DNA from: Schleiferiaceae bacterium
GTDB taxonomy: Bacteria > Bacteroidota > Bacteroidia > Flavobacteriales > Schleiferiaceae
Assembly: GCA_023260615.1 (NCBI GenBank)
Contig: JALQUY010000066.1
Location: forward strand, 1 to 9,347
DNA length: 9,347 nucleotides
Reading direction: 5' to 3'
Shown: one piece after another, positions 6,389 through 9,347 of the stretch
Position numbering within the stretch: the first letter of the stretch is position 1
Layout of the letters: the number at the start of each line of letters is the position of its first letter
Made by a program: the position numbers and the translations under genes
Notes under the pieces: model-generated
The model's database searches: none
The model's input: only the letters and a program-made list of their open reading frames with translations
Told to the model about the DNA's origin: nothing

Positions 6389-7897
6389 TCATTCGTCAAT
6401 TAGGTCAATAAACTTGTCGGCCCATTTCTTGAACCAGTTGCCTTGGTTGGCGCTGGTAGCAATGGGCTGTTTTTCTTCGGGGGCATCTTCGACAGAGGCT
6501 TCCACGAGGTCCTCCTCGTGCTGTTCCTGGGGGCCGTCGAGCAAATGGTCAAAGGCAGATTCGTCGGCCTCGTCCGTAGCGTCGGCGATAGGCGCAAAGT
6601 CCTCTGCGTCTTCGTGGGACTCCATCGCATGGGCCACAGCCACAGGTGCTTCCCAAGCCGCTTCTTCTGCGGGCTCCAGGCTGTCGACGGTGGCTAGGTC
6701 TTCTTCGGGAATCTCCACAAAATCAATGGCTTTGCGGCTGTTCAAGCCTTGCATCAGCAGTCCGACGGCCGTGGCGTAGATGGGCGAATTCAAAGGGTTG
6801 GTGGCTTCCAACGAAGCAAGGTGCTCGTTGGGGTAGCCCACGCGCGTATCCAAACCCGTCAAGTACTCCACCAACTGCTTGATGTGCTTCAGCTGGCTGC
6901 CGCCACCGGTGATGACTACGCCGGCGATCAACTTCTTGGAAGGTTGGTCGTAGCCGTAGTTCTTGATTTCGGTGAAGACCGCGTTGATGATTTCCGTGCA
7001 GCGCGCATGAATGATGCGGCTGAGGTTTTTCAGGCTGATTTCTTTGGGCTCGCGACCGCGCAGGCCGGGGATAGCGACGATTTCGTTCTCCTTGTTCTCG
7101 CCGGGCCAGGCGCTACCGAAGCGAACTTTCAAGGTTTCGGCTTGCTTCTCGATGATGCTGCAGCCCTCCTTGATGTCGCTGGTGATGATGTTGCCGCCGT
7201 GAGGAATCACCGCGGTGTGGCGAATGATGCCGTCCTTGAAAATGGCCACATCCGTGGTGCCACCGCCGATATCCACCAGTACGACCCCGGCTTCTTTCTC
7301 TTCTTGGCTCAACACGGCATCGGCACTGGCGAGAGGCTCCAGGTTGACGGTGTGCAAGTCCAAATTCGCACTCTTCACACAGCGCGCAATGTTTTTGATG
7401 CTGGTCAACTGGCCGACCACGATGTGGAAGGAAGCTTCCAAACGTCCGCCGTACATGCCGCGGGGCTCCTTGATGTCGCCTTGACCGTCCACTTTGTACT
7501 CCTGGGGCAGGACGTGGATGATTTCTTCGCCGGGCATCATGGCGAGCTTGTGCACGTTTTCGGTCAAACGGTCCAAATCCGCATCCTCAATCACCTCCTC
7601 CGCATCTTCGCGGGTGATGTAGTCCGAATGCTGCAAGCTGCGAATGTGCTGGCCGGCAATGCCCACTGCTACCGACTTGATGGAGAGACCGGCACTCTGT
7701 TCGGCCAGTTCCACCGCCTTTTCAATGGACTCAATGGTCTGGGTGATGTTCACCACCACGCCGCGCTGAACGCCCAAACTAGGCGCCGTGCCGTGGCCGA
7801 TGATTTCAATTTTCCCAAACTCATTGTGGCGTCCAATCAAGGCCACAATTTTGGTGGTTCCGATGTCTAATCCGACAGCTATGCGGTTGGTTTTCAT
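6389..7897 (-). CDS. ftsA: Cell division protein FtsA with acidic C-terminal linker
   Basis: FtsA is the actin-like ATPase that tethers FtsZ to the inner membrane. From the ATG at 7897 it has 502 residues. An in-frame ATG at 7918 would overlap ftsQ by 17 bp and add seven non-conserved residues, while MKTNRIAVGLDIGTTK matches the usual family start and has an AGAGAG purine run just upstream. Visible motifs are phosphate-1 GLDIGTTK (9-16), phosphate-2 VDIGGGTTDVAIF (208-220), and the adenosine motif VVITGGGSQL (327-336). The FtsA-specific SHS2/1C insert occupies about 85-165. After the actin core (~390), residues 390-475 contain no Lys or Arg and are rich in Glu, Asp and Ala. The protein ends with a typical amphipathic membrane-targeting helix (NWFKKWADKFIDLIDE, 487-502). 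The acidic linker probably accounts for its length above the ~420 residues of E. coli FtsA. Confidence 0.96.
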   Translation of the reverse strand: MKTNRIAVGLDIGTTKIVALIGRHNEFGKIEIIGHGTAPSLGVQRGVVVNITQTIESIEKAVELAEQSAGLSIKSVAVGIAGQHIRSLQHSDYITREDAEEVIEDADLDRLTENVHKLAMMPGEEIIHVLPQEYKVDGQGDIKEPRGMYGGRLEASFHIVVGQLTSIKNIARCVKSANLDLHTVNLEPLASADAVLSQEEKEAGVVLVDIGGGTTDVAIFKDGIIRHTAVIPHGGNIITSDIKEGCSIIEKQAETLKVRFGSAWPGENKENEIVAIPGLRGREPKEISLKNLSRIIHARCTEIINAVFTEIKNYGYDQPSKKLIAGVVITGGGSQLKHIKQLVEYLTGLDTRVGYPNEHLASLEATNPLNSPIYATAVGLLMQGLNSRKAIDFVEIPEEDLATVDSLEPAEEAAWEAPVAVAHAMESHEDAEDFAPIADATDEADESAFDHLLDGPQEQHEEDLVEASVEDAPEEKQPIATSANQGNWFKKWADKFIDLIDE

Positions 7898-7901
7898 CTC
7901 T

Positions 7902-8639
7902 CTAGTCGTTAAATCCATATACTACTTGGCCCGCGAAGCGAACGTCCAGCCACTCCAAGCTGTCCAGCGATTTCTTCTGGAGCAATTGGGCATAGAGGGC
8001 GTGCGCCTTGTGGGCTTTGTCTTCAAATTCATTGGGCCATCCCCAGTCCAAACGGTGGGGGTGCCAAGCGGGGTAGGCGCTGTAATTTCCTTTTTCGTTC
8101 CGAGCCACGGCCGTCCACCCACCCGGAAAGGCCGGATGCTGGGCCGCTTGCTCCAACAATCGCAAGGCTTTCACGCGCTGCGTGGAATCCGAAACGCCAG
8201 AAATGACGGGCACTGCCGCCGAAGCATGCGCCGAAAGCGGGAACAAATGGCCCTCTTTGTCTACATACATCATTTCTAAGTCGTTGATCACGCGTGCTTT
8301 GGCTTCTTTTTGGACAATTTCGATCCGGACTACTCCTTCCCATGTTGAAAATACCTCTGCGCCCAGCACTAGCGGGTGTTTCCGGAGATTTTCTTCTAAC
8401 ATTGGAATGTTGATTTCTTTCCTAGAAACGCTGTCCCAAGGCGCTCCTGCTTGCTGCAAAATATCCGCGAGGTCTTCTTCAATCAAAAATGCTTGATTAT
8501 CAGGGTTTTGAATGCGGATTTCATAGCCTTTCAAGGGGCGCTTTTCGCGCACCGACTGGCTGCTAATCAAGGCCAAAGCCCCGCCTATGAGCACCACCAA
8601 CCACGTCAGGAGAATTCCGATGCGTTTAATCCAGGTCAT
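7902..8639 (-). CDS. ftsQ: Cell division protein FtsQ
   Basis: FtsQ is a bitopic inner-membrane protein that links early and late divisome proteins. This copy has 245 residues: a short cytoplasmic N-terminus (MTWIKR), one membrane segment (ILLTWLVVLIGGALALI, ~9-25), and a periplasmic part. The latter begins with a POTRA-like region (~38-115, including YEIRIQNPDNQAFLIEEDL, LEENLRKHPLVLGAEVF and VRIEIVQKEAKARVIND). It continues with the YVDKEGHLFPLS block and ...VPVISGV, which are typical of FtsQ/DivIB. The ATG at 8639 overlaps the murC stop as ATGA, indicating translational coupling, and the stop is 4 bp before the ftsA start. Overall sequence conservation is low, as usual for FtsQ. The call rests on topology, these blocks and the murC-ftsQ-ftsA context. 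Confidence 0.93.
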   Translation of the reverse strand: MTWIKRIGILLTWLVVLIGGALALISSQSVREKRPLKGYEIRIQNPDNQAFLIEEDLADILQQAGAPWDSVSRKEINIPMLEENLRKHPLVLGAEVFSTWEGVVRIEIVQKEAKARVINDLEMMYVDKEGHLFPLSAHASAAVPVISGVSDSTQRVKALRLLEQAAQHPAFPGGWTAVARNEKGNYSAYPAWHPHRLDWGWPNEFEDKAHKAHALYAQLLQKKSLDSLEWLDVRFAGQVVYGFND

Positions 8640-9347
8640 ACCGCCGCTTTTTTAAGGCCCGCTAGGACCTGTGGAACTAAGCGATCGATGTCCCCCGCGC
8701 CCACGGTCACCTTGATGGCTTCCGGGCGTTGGGCCAACCAGGCAGCCCCCTCTGCGTACGGGACGACCACGGCCCCGGGAATACCTTCGGCCAGGGCTTC
8801 AGAGGTTACACCGGGCAGGGCTGCCTCGCGCGCTGGGTAGATGGGCAATAGGCCTACGGCGTCGGCACTTTGAAGTTCGGCTTGGAAGCCTTGGAGGAAG
8901 TCGCGCGTTCGGCTAAACAAATGGGGCTGAAACAGCACGGCCACGGAGCGTCCAGGGTAGAGGCTGCGCACGGCTTCGAGCAAGCGTTTAATCTCGGTAG
9001 GGTGGTGGGCGTAGTCGTCGATGTATACTTCCGCACCCGACTCATACACCCGTTCAAAGCGGCGCTGCACGCCCGTGAACGAGGCAATGCCCGCGGCAAT
9101 TTGCGTCAGGGTCAACCCAGCATGACGAGCCAAACAGGCCGCCGCAACGGCATTTTCGATGTTGTGAAGCCCGGGTAAGCCGGCCGCCACGTTCTCAATG
9201 CGTTCCTCGCCCAAAACGAGGGTAAAGACTTGACGGCCGCCTTCGATGCGAATGTCCTCCGCGCGGAAGGCTTCCTGTGCCAAGCCATAGGCCTGCCCTG
9301 GGTCCAAATGCGCGTGCGAACTGCGGTAGACCGTTTGGCATTGGTCC
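8636..9347 (-). CDS. murC: UDP-N-acetylmuramate--L-alanine ligase (5'-truncated by window edge)
   Basis: MurC adds L-alanine to UDP-MurNAc using ATP, the first step of peptide stem assembly in the cytoplasm. The last 236 residues are present. The frame is open to the window edge, so the TTG at 9307 is only an internal Leu codon. Mur-ligase motifs visible are the central-domain GLHNIENAVAAA and the interdomain GVQRRFE. In the C-terminal ligase domain are YIDDYAHHPTEI (the DDYAHHP block diagnostic of MurC and related Mpl), LFQPHLFSRTRDF, LLPIYPARE and GAGDID near the end. Mpl (murein peptide ligase) shares several of these motifs, but the position directly before ftsQ in a dcw cluster favours MurC. 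The TGA at 8636-8638 overlaps the ftsQ ATG. Confidence 0.96.
   Translation of the reverse strand, partial: DQCQTVYRSSHAHLDPGQAYGLAQEAFRAEDIRIEGGRQVFTLVLGEERIENVAAGLPGLHNIENAVAAACLARHAGLTLTQIAAGIASFTGVQRRFERVYESGAEVYIDDYAHHPTEIKRLLEAVRSLYPGRSVAVLFQPHLFSRTRDFLQGFQAELQSADAVGLLPIYPAREAALPGVTSEALAEGIPGAVVVPYAEGAAWLAQRPEAIKVTVGAGDIDRLVPQVLAGLKKAAV

Noticed and set aside
6376..6399. TTG start for ftsZ at 6399
   Set aside because: It would overlap ftsA by 11 bp and add eight non-conserved residues. The ATG at 6375, 13 bp after the ftsA stop, is the better start.
6749..7870. Long open frame of 373 codons on the plus strand inside ftsA
   Set aside because: It lies codon-for-codon antisense to ftsA, where stops arise only opposite the sense codons TTA, CTA and TCA. 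This GC-rich gene avoids those codons. The translation shows no known motif, and ftsA is certain.
1..9347. CRISPR arrays, tRNA or rRNA genes, transposases, integrases, toxin-antitoxin or defence genes
   Set aside because: I saw no direct-repeat arrays outside the ftsZ coding repeat and no cloverleaf-like or rRNA-like stretch. No open frame has recognisable mobile-element or defence motifs, and almost every base is accounted for by eight protein genes.

Overview
The window comes from a member of the Bacteroidota, probably a Flavobacteriales-type marine or freshwater lineage with an unusually GC-rich, compact genome. The main evidence is FtsZ, which ends in the Bacteroidota-type tail NSFLHDNVD and is followed directly by a GatB/YqeY-domain gene. 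FtsA, FtsQ and the MFS transporter also look like Bacteroidota versions. The genus cannot be named from sequence alone.

Layout. Positions 1-1496 (+) hold the 3' part of a hybrid malic enzyme (maeB) with its C-terminal phosphotransacetylase-like domain. It runs tail to tail into, and overlaps by 44 bp, an MFS transporter on the minus strand (1453-2670). A 51-bp divergent spacer separates the transporter from a small exported, probably outer-membrane, protein on the plus strand (2722-3276). That gene meets the end of the division operon tail to tail, and a shared TTAA supplies both stop codons. The rest of the window, read on the minus strand from 9347 down to 3273, is the distal half of a division and cell wall (dcw) cluster: murC (partial), ftsQ, ftsA, ftsZ, then a GatB/YqeY-domain gene. 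These genes are tightly packed, with junctions of a 4-bp overlap, a 4-bp gap, a 13-bp gap and an 11-bp overlap, which suggests a single coupled transcript.

How the genes work together. MurC adds L-alanine to UDP-MurNAc in peptidoglycan precursor synthesis. FtsQ is the bitopic divisome scaffold. FtsA is the actin-like membrane anchor for FtsZ, and FtsZ is the tubulin-like ring GTPase. The plus-strand genes look unrelated to division.

The most unusual content is in the disordered regions of the division proteins. FtsZ is about 883 residues, with a strongly acidic linker of roughly 470-500 residues that includes a 17-residue tandem repeat. FtsA carries its own linker of about 86 residues with no Lys or Arg before its membrane helix. 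I found no RNA genes, CRISPR array, insertion sequence, integrase, toxin-antitoxin pair or defence system, and no intergenic stretch longer than 51 bp. I do not see a wholly new biological system here.
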